Counted from the stretch's first letter, positions 18,603-28,226 are shown. The stretch is 64,000 bases of DNA from Paracidovorax wautersii (GCF_031453675.1 NZ_JAVIZX010000001.1:930001-994000); one strand, 5' to 3'. Made by a program: numbers and translations. The notes: generated by a model not told the origin, from the sequence alone.

Positions 18603-21308
18603 GTGCGCGCGCCCTCCACCCACCGACGGAATTTCTGGACCCTGCTCATCCTGCTGGGCGGCATGGCCGGCTGCATGCTACTGGCCGGGCAGCTGGCCTG
18701 GCGCCACTCGCTGCACGAGGAAAGCGAAACGGTGCAGCGCCAGCTGGCGCTGTACGGCCAGACGCTGGGCCAGCGCATCGACCGCTACCGCACCCTGCCC
18801 GAGGTGCTGGCGCTCGACGAGCAACTGCGCGACGCCCTGCGCCGCCCCCTGCCCGCGCAGGAGGTGGACCGGCTCAACCGCAAGCTGGAGCAGGCCAACG
18901 GCGCCAGCCAGTCGTCCACACTGACGCTGATCGATCGCCAGGGCCAGGCCGTGGCCGCCAGCAACTGGCGCAGCGCCACCAGCAACGTGGGCGTGGACTA
19001 CAGCTTCCGCCCCTACGTGCAGCAGGCGCTGGCCCAGGGCAATGGCAGCTTCTACGGCATCGGCGTGACGACCGGCGAGCCGGGGTACTTTCTGTCGCAG
19101 GCCATCCGCGACGAGCAGGGGCGCACGCTGGGCCTGGTGGCCATCAAGATCGCACTGCAGGAGCTGGAGCGCGAGTGGCTGCAGACGCCCGACATCGTGC
19201 TGGCCTCCGACGCCCACGGCGTGGTGTTCCTCGCCAGCCAGGACGACTGGCGCTACCGCCTGCTGCAGCCCCTGACCGACGCCGAGCGCAACGAACTGAG
19301 CAGCACGCGCCAGTACGCCGACCAGCCGCTGCGCCCGCTGGAGTTCCGCGTGGCCGAGCGGCTGGACGACGGCGGGCGACTGGTCACGCTGCAGGCCCCC
19401 GCCCTGCCCGGCCGGGTGCTGTGGCATACGCAGCCGCTGGAGGGCACGGCCTGGCGGCTGCACCTGGTGCACGAGACGCACAGCAGCGTGGCCGACAGCC
19501 GCTGGGCGGCCGCGGCCGGCGCCGGCGGCTGGCTGGCCGGCGGCCTGCTGGTGCTCTTCATCCGCCAGCGCCAGCGCCTGGCCCGCCTGCGCCAGCGCAG
19601 CCGGCAGGAGCTGGAGACGGTGCTGCAGCAGCACGCGCAGGAGCTGCGCACGGCGCAGGACGGCATCGTGCAGGCCGCCCAGCAGGCGGCGCAGCAGACC
19701 GACATGGGGCTGTCGCGCAGCCTGGAGCACCTGCCGCAGGGCGTGGTCATCATCGACGCCGACCTGAAGCTGGTGGCCTGGAACTCGCGCTACGTGCAGC
19801 TGTTCCGCTACCCGGCCGATCTGATGGTGGTGGGCCAGCCCATCGAGGATCTGCTGCGCCACAACGCGCGCCGCGGCCTGCTGGGGCCTGGCCCGGTGCA
19901 GGAGGCCATCGACCGGCGCATCGCGCACCTGCGCAGCGGCACGCCGCACCTGCACGAAAGCGCCAAGGACGACGGCACGGTGCTGGAGATCCGCGGCAAC
20001 CCGCTGCCCGACGGCGGCTTCGTCACCAGCTACGCGGACATCACCAGCTACAAGAACGCCGCGCGCGAGCTGCGCTCGCTGGCCGACGCCCTGGAGCAGC
20101 GCGTGGCCGACCGCACGCGCGACCTGGACGCCGCCCGCCAGGAGGCCGAGCGCGCCAACCGCTACAAGACGCGCTTCGTCGCCGCCGCCGTGCACGACCT
20201 GCTGCAGCCGCTGAACGCGGCGCGCATGTTCACCTCGCTGCTGCGCAGCCACCTGCAGGGCGAGGCGGCGCAGCGCGCGGCCGACAGCATCGACGGCGCG
20301 CTGGCCTCGCAGGACGCCATCCTCAACAGCCTGCTGGACATCGCGCGCATGGAGTCGGGCCAGCTGGAGGTGCGCGTGCGCGACGTGGCGCTGGGCCCGC
20401 TGCTGCAGGTGCTGGGCCACAACTTCGGCGTGCTGGCCGAGCGGCGCGGGCTGCAGCTCGCCTGCGTGCCCACGCGCTGCGTGGTGCGCACGGACGAGAA
20501 CCTGCTGCGGCGCATCCTGCAGAACTTCGTCTCCAACGCCATCCGCTACAGCCGGCGCGGGCGCATCGTGGTGGGCTGCCGCCGCGACGGCCCGGACCAT
20601 GTGCGCATCGAGGTGCACGACCAGGGGCCGGGCATCCCCGAGGCATTGCAGCGCGAGATCTTCGAAGAGTTCCGCCGCCTGGACGAAGGCCGCGACGACG
20701 ACCGCGGCGCCGGCCTGGGCCTGGCCATCGTCGAACGCCTGGGCCGGCTGCTGGGCCACCCGATCGGCCTGCGCTCGCAGCTGGGGCGCGGCAGCGTGTT
20801 CTGGGTGCGCGTGCCGCTGGGCGACGCCGCCGCCGTGCGGCACATCGGCTCGGCGCCCGCTTCGGCGGAGTCCACCACGTCCTCGTCTCTGGCGTCATCG
20901 GCGGCGACCGTGCAGGAGGACGACGCGCCCCTCCACGGCAGCAGCGCCTGGGTGATCGAGGACGACGCGCCCACCTGCGCCGCCACGCGCGCGCTGCTGC
21001 AGCGCTGGGGCTGCCAGGTGCCGCTGGCCGGCGGCGCACAGGAGGCGCTGGACCAGGCCCGTCCGGGCGGGGCACCGCAACTGGTGCTGCTGGACGTGCA
21101 CCTGGGCCCGGGCCTGCACGGGCCCGAGGTCTATGCCCAGCTGTGCCAGCGCTGGGGACAGTCGCCGGCCGTGATCCTGGTCACTGCCGAGCGCGACGCC
21201 ACCCTGCGCCGCCAGGCCGCCGAACGCGGCTGGGGCTTTCTGGCCAAGCCCGTGCGTGCACCGGCGCTGCGGGCGCTGATGAGCCAGACGCTGCTGCGGC
21301 TGAAGTAA
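18603..21308 (+). CDS. hybrid sensor histidine kinase/response regulator next to dctA
   Basis: A 901-residue membrane kinase with a GTG start. Helix 1 (about 12-32) leads to a DctB-like periplasmic double-Cache sensor (about 35-295, with YSFRPYVQQALAQGNGSFYG and GVTTGEPGYFLSQ). A second helix follows (300-320), then a coiled coil and a PAS domain (about 375-490). HisKA carries phospho-acceptor H531 in AAAVHDLLQPLNAARMF. HATPase boxes NFVSNAIRYS, DQGPGIPE and GAGLGLAIVERL are intact, and the C-terminal receiver has D831. The DctB-like sensor and the divergent dctA suggest C4-dicarboxylate sensing (inference). The cytoplasmic half resembles the NahK/ErcS' hybrid kinases, which pair with LuxR-type regulators; one lies 400 bp downstream on the other strand. 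Confidence 0.88.
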   Translation: MRAPSTHRRNFWTLLILLGGMAGCMLLAGQLAWRHSLHEESETVQRQLALYGQTLGQRIDRYRTLPEVLALDEQLRDALRRPLPAQEVDRLNRKLEQANGASQSSTLTLIDRQGQAVAASNWRSATSNVGVDYSFRPYVQQALAQGNGSFYGIGVTTGEPGYFLSQAIRDEQGRTLGLVAIKIALQELEREWLQTPDIVLASDAHGVVFLASQDDWRYRLLQPLTDAERNELSSTRQYADQPLRPLEFRVAERLDDGGRLVTLQAPALPGRVLWHTQPLEGTAWRLHLVHETHSSVADSRWAAAAGAGGWLAGGLLVLFIRQRQRLARLRQRSRQELETVLQQHAQELRTAQDGIVQAAQQAAQQTDMGLSRSLEHLPQGVVIIDADLKLVAWNSRYVQLFRYPADLMVVGQPIEDLLRHNARRGLLGPGPVQEAIDRRIAHLRSGTPHLHESAKDDGTVLEIRGNPLPDGGFVTSYADITSYKNAARELRSLADALEQRVADRTRDLDAARQEAERANRYKTRFVAAAVHDLLQPLNAARMFTSLLRSHLQGEAAQRAADSIDGALASQDAILNSLLDIARMESGQLEVRVRDVALGPLLQVLGHNFGVLAERRGLQLACVPTRCVVRTDENLLRRILQNFVSNAIRYSRRGRIVVGCRRDGPDHVRIEVHDQGPGIPEALQREIFEEFRRLDEGRDDDRGAGLGLAIVERLGRLLGHPIGLRSQLGRGSVFWVRVPLGDAAAVRHIGSAPASAESTTSSSLASSAATVQEDDAPLHGSSAWVIEDDAPTCAATRALLQRWGCQVPLAGGAQEALDQARPGGAPQLVLLDVHLGPGLHGPEVYAQLCQRWGQSPAVILVTAERDATLRRQAAERGWGFLAKPVRAPALRALMSQTLLRLK

Positions 21309-21312
21309 GGAA

Positions 21313-21550
21313 CATCCCCCTGAGGCGCTGCGCGCCTTCCCCCTTCTCTCGCCTGGCTGCGCAAGGCGGGAAGGGGGACGCAGCCAGCGCGGCGGGGCGG
21401 CCCTTGCGCGGCTGCCGCCGGGGTGGGCCGCGCCCCTGCACGAACTGCGCTCCAGGATATCCGCCCCGCGAGGGAGTCCGTCTGCAGCAGCATCTCCCGT
21501 TTCCCCTGAAGCGCTGCGCGGCGTCTGCTGGCCTGGCCTGCTCCGCGGCC
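21313..21550. repeat. GC-rich intergenic repeat, copy B (extended)
   Basis: The gap 21309-21714 holds no gene. CATCCCCCTGAGGCGCTGCG starts 4 bp after the kinase stop and is identical to copy A for about 40 bp. The pairing CTTCCCCCTTCTCTCG/GGGAAGGGGGACG is kept. The right end (GCGTCTGCTGGCCTGGCC...GCGGCC) also matches, but about 120 bp of extra GC-rich sequence separates the two halves. Confidence 0.65.
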
Positions 21551-21638
21551 ATGGGACGAGGAAGGCCGTCGTGGTTCCGGGCGCCCGGCTCCGTGGCTCG
21601 CTACCGGGACTGCAGCCTGGAACCCGGAGCGCCGCCAG

Positions 21639-21700
21639 AGCTATGCATTCGATAGCTACCTGCCCTGGATACACAAGGTCTGAAGGGCGATTTCACCCCA
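21639..21700. repeat. AGCGCTT/AGCTAT dispersed repeat, diverged copy
   Basis: AGCTATGCATTCGATAGCTA keeps the palindromic AGCTAT module. The second module is changed to GCCC...GGGC but still forms a hairpin, then GCGATTTCACC. It lies between the kinase and the response-regulator gene. Confidence 0.5.
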
Positions 21701-21714
21701 TCACCCTGCCGCCG

Positions 21715-22359
21715 TCAGGCAGAAGCCCCGTCCTCCGTCTCCAGACTCTTGACCAGCACGGCGGCCTGGGTGCGGCTGTAGCACTCCAGCTTTTTCAGGA
21801 TGGCGGTCACGTGCACCTTCACCGTGTTCTCGGCCAGGCCCAGTTCGTGGGCGATCTGCTTGTTCAGCAGGCCGTCGGCCAGGCACAGCAGCACGCGGAA
21901 CTGCTGCGGCGTGAGCTGGGCCAGGCGGGCGGCCAGCTCGGCGTCGGCCTCGGAGCGCTCGGCCGCCATGGGCGGGAACCAGCTGCCGCCGTCCAGCACG
22001 GCGGCGATGGCATCGCCCATGGCGTCGGCCGGGGCCGACTTGGGGATGAAGCCGGCGGCGCCGAACTGCTGGGCGCGGCGGATCACGCGCGGATGATCGT
22101 TGGAGGAGATCACCACCACGGGTAGCTGCGGGTACTCGCCCCGCACGTGCAGCAGGGCCGAGAAACCGCGCGTTCCCGGCATGCTCAGGTCCAGCAGCAC
22201 CAGCTCCACCTCGGGGTGCTCCTGCAGCGCCGTGCCCAGCGTGGCGGCGCTGGCCGCCTCCAGCGTGCGGAACTGGGGCAGGCGCTCGCGCAGCACATGC
22301 AGCATCGCAGCGCGGAACAGGGGATGGTCGTCGGCGACCAGGAGCGTGGGCTCGGACAT
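21715..22359 (-). CDS. LuxR/NarL-type response regulator
   Basis: A 214-residue two-component regulator. The N-terminal receiver domain (5-120) has the acidic pocket VADDH and phospho-acceptor aspartate in LVLLDLSMPG. The C-terminal LuxR HTH (about 148-205) reads LTPQQFRVLLCLADGLLNKQ then ENTVKVHVTAILKKLE. Start 22359 (MSEPTLLVADD) is the family start. It converges on the hybrid sensor kinase and is its likely partner; the dctA promoter is a plausible target (inference). Confidence 0.9.
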   Translation of the reverse strand: MSEPTLLVADDHPLFRAAMLHVLRERLPQFRTLEAASAATLGTALQEHPEVELVLLDLSMPGTRGFSALLHVRGEYPQLPVVVISSNDHPRVIRRAQQFGAAGFIPKSAPADAMGDAIAAVLDGGSWFPPMAAERSEADAELAARLAQLTPQQFRVLLCLADGLLNKQIAHELGLAENTVKVHVTAILKKLECYSRTQAAVLVKSLETEDGASA

Positions 22360-22564
22360 AGCCCGCAGTCTGCCACGCCGCAAGAGGTATGGATCAGGAG
22401 GCCCGGCGGGCAAGGGGCTGCGGCTGCAGATGCGGCTGCGGCTGGCGGGGGTGCAGGCAGGCCATGGCTCGGCCGGTGCGCACAGCGCAGCGATGCAGAC
22501 CGCGCGGCGCCCTGCCGTGGTGAACGACTCCGCGCCGTTTGCTTCCCGGTGGCAGGCAGAGCCC

Positions 22565-23164
22565 TCAGCCCTTGCGCGGAAACTCCGTGCGCACCCAGTC
22601 GTCCACCAGCGCCTTCTCGTGCGCCAGCGGGTCGCTGCCGCGCGCGCCGGGCCGCATCAGAAAGCTGGCGTCGCGCAGCTGGCGCCGGCCCTGGCGCAGC
22701 ACGCGGCCGTCGGCAGCCAGCAGCTTGAATTCGAGGTCGATGCGCGGCGGGTAGATGTCGCGCACGATGCGCACGTCCGCCGCCTGCGGGCCGCGCCAGG
22801 GCTCGAAGCCGCCGGCGCGCTGGACGTCGGTGAGGTGCACTTCCAGCCGTTGCCCCTCGGGCAGGCGCGGCGCGGCCTGGTCGGCCAGGTGCAGGCTGAG
22901 GGCGTCCAGCCAGGCCTTGCGCGCCTGCGCGCTCTCGCGCTGCGGGGCATTGCGCGCATCGCTGAAGCGGGCGGGGTCGGCATAGGTGACGCTGACGATA
23001 CCGGCGGGTACGCCGCCCGGGCCCTCTCCGGCGGGGCCTGCGAGCGGCGCCTCGGGCGCCTGCGTGGCGCAGCCGGCCGCCAGGCAGGCCAGGGCGGCGC
23101 CCAGCGCGCGCCGCCACCAGCGCGACAGCCCCGGCCAAGCGGGGGAGATCGTCATCGTCGTCAT
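22565..23164 (-). CDS. DUF3016 family lipoprotein
   Basis: A 199-residue secreted protein with a lipobox, LAAGC, at about residues 28-32. The DUF3016 region starts at VSVTYADPARFSDARN and contains LPEGQRLEVHLTDVQRAGG and RIDLEFKLLAADGRVLRQG. It is probably an outer-membrane or periplasmic lipoprotein; function unknown. The 205-bp gap to the response regulator (22360-22564) shows no recognisable feature. Confidence 0.8.
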   Translation of the reverse strand: MTTMTISPAWPGLSRWWRRALGAALACLAAGCATQAPEAPLAGPAGEGPGGVPAGIVSVTYADPARFSDARNAPQRESAQARKAWLDALSLHLADQAAPRLPEGQRLEVHLTDVQRAGGFEPWRGPQAADVRIVRDIYPPRIDLEFKLLAADGRVLRQGRRQLRDASFLMRPGARGSDPLAHEKALVDDWVRTEFPRKG

Positions 23165-23232
23165 GGGCTGTCCTCTCTTCCTTGGTTCATTTCTTGTGCT
23201 GGCGCGGGGGCGCGTGCCTTCTGGGCTGCGTC

Positions 23233-23500
23233 AGGGCCTGTTCACACTATTTTTGCCAGTGCGAAGGCCTCCCCCGCCAGGCCAATCTAGACGCGTGACG
23301 ACGCCAAGGCCGGGGCCTTGGCTAGGAACGCAACGACGAGTGGCCTGGCGAGGGAGGCCTTCCCTTCGGGTTGCGATGCCCACGGGCCATCCGCGGCGTT
23401 GCCAAGCCTCGCTGGGGCCGCACCCCAGCTTCGTTTGGCGCCTAGCGCCTGGCCCATGGGCAACGCAACGCATCTGGCAAAAATAGTGTGAACAAGCCCT
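23233..23500. mobile_element. MITE-like inverted-repeat element 1 (268 bp)
   Basis: The ends are 27-bp inverted repeats with one mismatch (left 23233-23259, right 23474-23500), starting AGGGCCTGTTCACACTATTT. Internal inverted repeats also exist: GAAGGCCTCCCCCGCCAGGC from 23263 pairs with a near-identical inverted copy at about 23341-23363, and GGTTGCGATGCCCACGGG pairs with sequence near 23450-23470. No transposase gene fits inside. Ends starting GGGCCTGTTC resemble IS5-family ends. I see no clear target duplication. The right end supplies the last bases of the lysR stop codon. Confidence 0.7.
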
Positions 23501-24440
23501 AGGCCATCAGCTCGCCGGGCGGCCGGCGCCAGAACGCCGGCTGCGCGTAGTGGTGCTTGAGGTAGTCGATCCACAGCCGTACGCGCAGCGGCAGGTGCTT
23601 GCGCTGCGGGAAGACCACGTAGATGCCGTTGGGCGGCGCGGCAAACTCTTCCAGCACCGCTACCAGGCGGCCGGCGGCGATCTCGGCCTCCACCTCCCAG
23701 GTGCTGCGCCAGGCGATGCCCCAGCCGCCCAGGCACCAGTCGTGCAGCACCTGGCCGTCCGAGCAGTCCAGCGGCCCGCCAGGCTTGAAATGCATCACCT
23801 CCGCCGCGCCGTGCTCGCCCGGTACGCGAAACGCCCAGCCGCGTGTCTGCGAGGCGTCGCTCGACAGCGTGAGGCAGTCGTGCTGGGCCAGCTGGTTGGG
23901 GTGGGTGGGCACGCCGCGCCGCTCCAGGTAGGCCGGCGTGGCCACGCACAGGCGCCGGTTGTCGGCGATGCGCACGCTCACCAGGGCGGAATCCGGCAGG
24001 TCGCCCACGCGCACCGCGCAGTCGAAGCCCTCGCCCGCCAGATCCACCACGCGGTCGCTCAGGTTCAGGGAGATGGTGACCTCGGAATGCAGGTCGCGGA
24101 ACAGCGGCACCAGCGGCGCCACGTGCCGGCGCCCGAAGCCGGCGGGCGCGGTGATGCGCAGATGCCCCGTGGCCTTCACGCCGCCGGCGGACACGCTGGC
24201 CTCGGCGTTGGCCACGTCGGACAGCAGGCGCTGGCAGTCCTCCAGGAAGGCGCTGCCCTCGTGCGTGAGGCTGATGCGCCGCGTGGTGCGCACCATCAGC
24301 TTGACGCCCAGGTGCTCTTCCAGCGCGTCGAGCCGCCGGCCCATGATGGCCGGGGCCACGCCCTCGGCCTTGGCGGCGGCGGTGAGGCTGCCGCGGGTGG
24401 CAACCGACACGAACGATTCAAAGGCCTTGAGCTTGTCCAT
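23499..24440 (-). CDS. LysR family transcriptional regulator
   Basis: A 313-residue regulator with an N-terminal winged HTH (FVSVATRGSLTAAAKAEGVAPAIMGRRLDALE split over residues 9-40). The C-terminal effector domain (about 90-295) begins LRITAPAGFGRRHVAPLVPLF and is of the CrgA/DsdC-like group. Its stop codon TAG lies at the edge of the inverted-repeat element, so the native C-terminus may have been slightly changed (…RRPPGELMA). Targets are unknown; no divergent gene starts next to it. Confidence 0.9.
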   Translation of the reverse strand: MDKLKAFESFVSVATRGSLTAAAKAEGVAPAIMGRRLDALEEHLGVKLMVRTTRRISLTHEGSAFLEDCQRLLSDVANAEASVSAGGVKATGHLRITAPAGFGRRHVAPLVPLFRDLHSEVTISLNLSDRVVDLAGEGFDCAVRVGDLPDSALVSVRIADNRRLCVATPAYLERRGVPTHPNQLAQHDCLTLSSDASQTRGWAFRVPGEHGAAEVMHFKPGGPLDCSDGQVLHDWCLGGWGIAWRSTWEVEAEIAAGRLVAVLEEFAAPPNGIYVVFPQRKHLPLRVRLWIDYLKHHYAQPAFWRRPPGELMA

Positions 24441-24510
24441 GGCCGCCGATTATGCGGATGGAAGTCACGGATACCTACGGGTTACCAACGGATTGCGGAC
24501 GTAGGATTCG

Positions 24511-24568
24511 AAGCCAAATAGGCCTCTTGCGCTGATACATCAAGCGCATCCAGCTATCAAAAGCAGAG
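24511..24568. repeat. AGCGCTT/AGCTAT dispersed repeat, clear copy
   Basis: GCCAAATAGGCCTCTTGCGC, TGATACATCAAGCGCATC and CAGCTATCAAAAGCAGAG. This is one of the best-preserved copies, in the 231-bp gap between lysR and the interrupted DUF4124 gene; the rest of that gap shows nothing. Confidence 0.7.
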
Positions 24569-24671
24569 TGCCCGGCCCGCAAGCCCCGCCGGGGGACACA
24601 CGCCGGTGAGCCGCAATTGAGCGCGGCCTTCCCCAGGGCAGCAGATGCGGGCCCGGCAGCGGCCCGAGGCG

Positions 24672-25455
24672 TCAGCGCGTCGTGGCGCCGTGGCCGTAGG
24701 CGGGCGGCACCACGATGACGCGGGCCGGCTCCTGCATCAGCGGGGTCTGGGAGCCGCAGGCCGCATTGATCTGGGTGATGGCGGCGTTCACGCGCAGGCG
24801 CTTCTCTTCCTCGGAGATCGTGCGGATGCTGCTCACGAACTGCAGCTCTTTCTGCGCGCTCTTAGAACGTGTTGACGATCTCCCAGGGGTCGCGCAGCGG
24901 TGTGGGCGGGATGGGATGCAAGGCGCGGTGCGCAGTGGATAGCCTTTGCTATCCACCAGCGCCGCAACGCCGCAGACCGCCCGCCCACACCGCTGCCCTT
25001 CGGGTTGGAGCGAAATCGGGCGATTGAACGCCCCGGCTGCTTGCATGGGCACGAGTCCATGCGGCTCACCCGGAGCATCCACTCATCCCGATTGCGCTCC
25101 AACGCGACCCCTGCGAGATCGTCAACACGTTCTTACAGGCCCGTGAGTCGCTGGGCAGGGGCGCCGCCGCGGCGCTGCGCTCGGGCACGGTCGACAGCAC
25201 GTCCTGCCGCAGGCGCTCGGCCGTCCGCTCACGGGCCTGCCGGTCGTTGGCCGCGGCGGCCTGGGCGCGTTCCTGCTGCAGTTCTTCGGGGCTCTTGTGC
25301 CGCTCGATGAGGCGGCCGGTCTGGCCCTCGCTGCAGGGCGCATCGGAATACACCGTGGCACCCGAGGCCGTGCTGCAGCGGTGGACCTGGGCCTGCGCCA
25401 CCGGGCCGGCCAGCGCCCCCAGGGACAGGCACAGAAGCAGGATATGTCTCTTCAT
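24672..25455 (-). pseudogene. DUF4124-domain secreted protein, interrupted by a MITE
   Basis: The N-terminal part (25455-25135) encodes a signal peptide ([22 protein letters not shown]) and a DUF4124 region ([20 protein letters not shown]), then a charged coiled-coil segment to DSRAC. The C-terminal part (24860-24672) continues SAQKELQFVSSIRTISEEEK to the stop after YGHGATTR. Removing the 268-bp element plus one TTA restores a single 170-codon frame (RAC-K-SAQKEL). The interrupted N-terminal piece would be translated into the element and end at 25066. Function of the family is unknown. Confidence 0.85.
24865..25132. mobile_element. MITE-like element 2 inside the DUF4124 gene (268 bp)
   Basis: Near-perfect terminal inverted repeats of about 31 bp start GAACGTGTTGACGATCTC at both ends, with one mismatch. 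They are flanked by TTA on both sides (24862-24864 and 25133-25135). A TNA duplication is typical of the IS1031 group of the IS5 family. The interior has a hairpin (GTGGATAGC...GCTATCCAC, about 24936-24957) and no transposase frame. It is the same length as element 1 but has different ends. Confidence 0.82.
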
Positions 25456-25757
25456 GGTTCAACCTCCGTACCGCCATGGTAGAGGCACGGCCCTTCCCCA
25501 CCCTGACGCAGCACAACCGTCCGCTGGCGCAAGGCGCCAGAGCAGGGCGATCCGCCCTAGTGGCCCCAGCGCTCCGACCGCCGCCCCGACGTGCGCCCCC
25601 GGCAATGCCGCCCATTTGTGCGCAAAAAGTCACTGGTTTAGAACTTTGCAGGCGGTTTATGCGCAGAAAAATTTGCAATACAGTGGATCGTCACCGTGAT
25701 GGCGGTCCGCCGCCCTCGCCTGTTTTCCCCCATTCCAACCCTTCTGAAGAGACAACC
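25456..25757. other. 302-bp gene-free region upstream of malate synthase
   Basis: The last 150 bp become AT-rich. They contain TTTGTGCGCAAA (25615-25626, an imperfect palindrome) and TATGCGCAGAAAAATTTGCA (about 25659-25678). These could be binding sites for a regulator of the glyoxylate enzyme gene, but I cannot name one. No gene is supported here. Confidence 0.4.
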
Positions 25758-27971
25758 ATGACCGACCGCACCACCGTTCACGGCCTGCAAGTGGCCACCT
25801 CCCTGCACCGCTTCATCGAAGAGCGCGTGCTGCCCGGCACCGGCGTGGACGCTGCGGCGTTCTGGAAGGGCTTCGATGCGCTGGTGACCGAGCTGGCGCC
25901 GCGCAACATCGCCCTGCTGGCCGAGCGCGACCGCCTGCAGGCCGAACTGGACACCTGGCACCAGGCCCACCCCGGCCCGATCGCCGACATGGCCGGCTAC
26001 CGCGCTTTCCTGGAGCAGATCGGCTACCTGGTGCCCCAGCCCGCCCAGGTGCAGGCCACCACCGCCAACGTGGACGACGAGCTCGCCACCCAGGCCGGCC
26101 CGCAGCTGGTGGTGCCCATCCTGAACGCACGCTACGCACTCAACGCCGCCAATGCCCGCTGGGGCAGCCTGTACGACGCGCTGTACGGCACCGACGCGAT
26201 CCCCGAAACCGACGGCGCCGACAAGGGCAAGGGCTACAACCCGGTGCGCGGCGCCAAGGTGATCGCCTTCGCCCGTGACGTGCTCGACCAAGCCGCGCCC
26301 CTGGCCACCCAGTCGCACAAGAACGCCACCGCCTACCGTGTCGAAGGCGGCCAGCTGGTGGTGGCGCTGGAAGGCGGCGCCACCACCGGCCTGAAGGACG
26401 CGGCGCAGTTCGTGGGCTACCAGGGCGACGCCGCCCAGCCCTCGTCCGTGCTGCTGCGCCACAACGGCCTGCACCTGGACATCCAGATCGACCGCAGCAC
26501 GCCCATCGGCCAGACCGATCCGGCCGGCGTGAGCGACCTGGTGGTGGAAGCCGCCCTGTCCACCATCCTGGACCTGGAAGATTCCGTGGCCGCCGTGGAT
26601 GCCGAAGACAAGGTGGCCGGCTACGCCAACTGGCTGGGCATTCTGCAGGCCACGCTGACCGAGCAGGTCACCAAGGGCGGCAAGACCTTCACCCGCGGCC
26701 TCAACCCCGACCGCGTGTACACGGCACCCGGCGGCAGCGGCGAGGTGCGCCTGCACGGCCGCTCGCTCATGTTCCTGCGCAACGTGGGCCACCTGATGAC
26801 CAACCCGGCCATCCTGTGGAAGGACGCACAGGGCACGCAGCGCGAGATCCCCGAAGGCATTCTGGACGCCGTGGTCACCACCGCCATCGCCCTGCACGAC
26901 CTGCAGGGCAAGGGCCAGAACGGCATCCGCAACTCGCGCAAGGGCAGCGTGTACATCGTCAAGCCCAAGATGCACGGCCCGGCCGAAGTGGCCTTCGCCA
27001 GCGACCTGTTCGGCCGCGTCGAGCAGCTGCTGGGCCTGCCCGCCAACACCGTGAAGCTGGGCATCATGGACGAGGAGCGCCGCACCAGCGTGAACCTGAA
27101 GGCCTGCATCGCCGCGGCTTCGGCTCGCGTGGCGTTCATCAACACCGGCTTCCTGGACCGCACGGGCGACGAGATGCATACCGCCATGCGCGCCGGCCCC
27201 ATGGTGCGCAAGGGCGACATGAAGACCAGCGCCTGGATCCAGTCGTACGAGAAGAACAACGTGCTGGTGGGCCTCTCCTGCGGTCTGCGCGGCAAGGCGC
27301 AGATCGGCAAGGGCATGTGGGCCATGCCCGACCTGATGGCCGAGATGCTCAAACAGAAGGTGGCCCATCCCAAGGCCGGCGCCAACACCGCGTGGGTGCC
27401 CAGCCCCACGGGCGCCACGCTGCATGCGCTGCACTACCACCAGGTCAACGTGGCCGAGGTGCAGAAGGAACTGGAAAAGACCGACGCCAACGCCGAGCGC
27501 GACAACCTGCTGACCGGCCTGCTGACCATTCCCGTGGCGAGCGATCCGAAGTGGAGCGAGGCCGAGAAGCAGCAGGAGCTGGACAACAACGCCCAGGGCA
27601 TCCTGGGCTACGTGGTGCGCTGGATCGACCAGGGCGTGGGCTGCTCCAAGGTGCCCGACATCCACAACGTGGGCCTGATGGAAGACCGTGCCACGCTGCG
27701 CATCAGCAGCCAGCACATCGCCAACTGGCTGCTGCACGGCGTGGTGACCGAGGCGCAGGTGAAGGAAACCTTTGAGCGCATGGCCGCGGTGGTGGACCAG
27801 CAGAACGCAGGCGACCCGCTGTACCAGAAGATGGCCGGCCGCTTTGCCGAATCCGCCGCCTACCAGGCCGCCTGCGATCTAGTCTTCAAGGGCGTGGAGC
27901 AGCCCAGCGGCTACACCGAGCCCCTGCTGCACGCCTGGCGCCTGAAGGTGAAGGCCGGCGCCGCGCGCTGA
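25758..27971 (+). CDS. glcB: malate synthase G
   Basis: A 737-residue cytoplasmic TIM-barrel enzyme condensing glyoxylate and acetyl-CoA to malate in the glyoxylate shunt. The length fits isoform G, not the shorter isoform A. Recognisable parts are [20 protein letters not shown] (Mg2+ and glyoxylate site region), [14 protein letters not shown], the catalytic-arginine region [20 protein letters not shown], and [23 protein letters not shown] 25758 follows GAAGAGACAACC. Isocitrate lyase is not in the window. A strong terminator follows. Confidence 0.97.
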   Translation: MTDRTTVHGLQVATSLHRFIEERVLPGTGVDAAAFWKGFDALVTELAPRNIALLAERDRLQAELDTWHQAHPGPIADMAGYRAFLEQIGYLVPQPAQVQATTANVDDELATQAGPQLVVPILNARYALNAANARWGSLYDALYGTDAIPETDGADKGKGYNPVRGAKVIAFARDVLDQAAPLATQSHKNATAYRVEGGQLVVALEGGATTGLKDAAQFVGYQGDAAQPSSVLLRHNGLHLDIQIDRSTPIGQTDPAGVSDLVVEAALSTILDLEDSVAAVDAEDKVAGYANWLGILQATLTEQVTKGGKTFTRGLNPDRVYTAPGGSGEVRLHGRSLMFLRNVGHLMTNPAILWKDAQGTQREIPEGILDAVVTTAIALHDLQGKGQNGIRNSRKGSVYIVKPKMHGPAEVAFASDLFGRVEQLLGLPANTVKLGIMDEERRTSVNLKACIAAASARVAFINTGFLDRTGDEMHTAMRAGPMVRKGDMKTSAWIQSYEKNNVLVGLSCGLRGKAQIGKGMWAMPDLMAEMLKQKVAHPKAGANTAWVPSPTGATLHALHYHQVNVAEVQKELEKTDANAERDNLLTGLLTIPVASDPKWSEAEKQQELDNNAQGILGYVVRWIDQGVGCSKVPDIHNVGLMEDRATLRISSQHIANWLLHGVVTEAQVKETFERMAAVVDQQNAGDPLYQKMAGRFAESAAYQAACDLVFKGVEQPSGYTEPLLHAWRLKVKAGAAR

Positions 27972-28040
27972 CGGGACGCCCCGCCTCCGCCTCCTCGCGC
28001 CCCTTGCCGCCGGCCCGCCGCCGGCGTGCCTGTGGCCTGA

Positions 28041-28083
28041 AAGACACAGCCCTGCCCGCGCAGGCTGTGTCTTTGTCTTTTTT
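28041..28083 (+). terminator. intrinsic terminator of glcB
   Basis: An AAGACACAGCC/GGCTGTGTCTT stem (28041-28051 and 28063-28073) is followed by TGTCTTTTTT. Confidence 0.9.
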
Positions 28084-28214
28084 GGGAGCAGCCCAGCCGC
28101 GCCAGCACTGACGCTTGAACCCGCCGGGGGAAGCCCTGTCATCCAGAAGCGCTATCGATGCGTAAGGCTTTGTAGTTTTTGCGCTCAAGTCGCAAGGACA
28201 ATGGCCGATTAATA

Positions 28215-28226
28215 AGGGTTAACCCT
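28215..28226. promoter_or_regulatory. palindrome just upstream of the second chemoreceptor
   Basis: AGGGTTAACCCT is a perfect 12-bp palindrome ending 10 bp before ATG 28237, where a Shine-Dalgarno would be expected; none is obvious. It may be an operator or affect translation. No regulator is known to me for this exact site. Confidence 0.35.

Noticed and set aside
23233..25135. The two inverted-repeat elements as ends of one composite transposon
   Set aside because: Their terminal repeats differ in sequence, and only one has a target duplication. They are independent insertions.
25476..25757. N-terminal extension of malate synthase by 94 codons
   Set aside because: Family similarity and a Shine-Dalgarno support ATG 25758. 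The upstream stretch is promoter-like and AT-rich.
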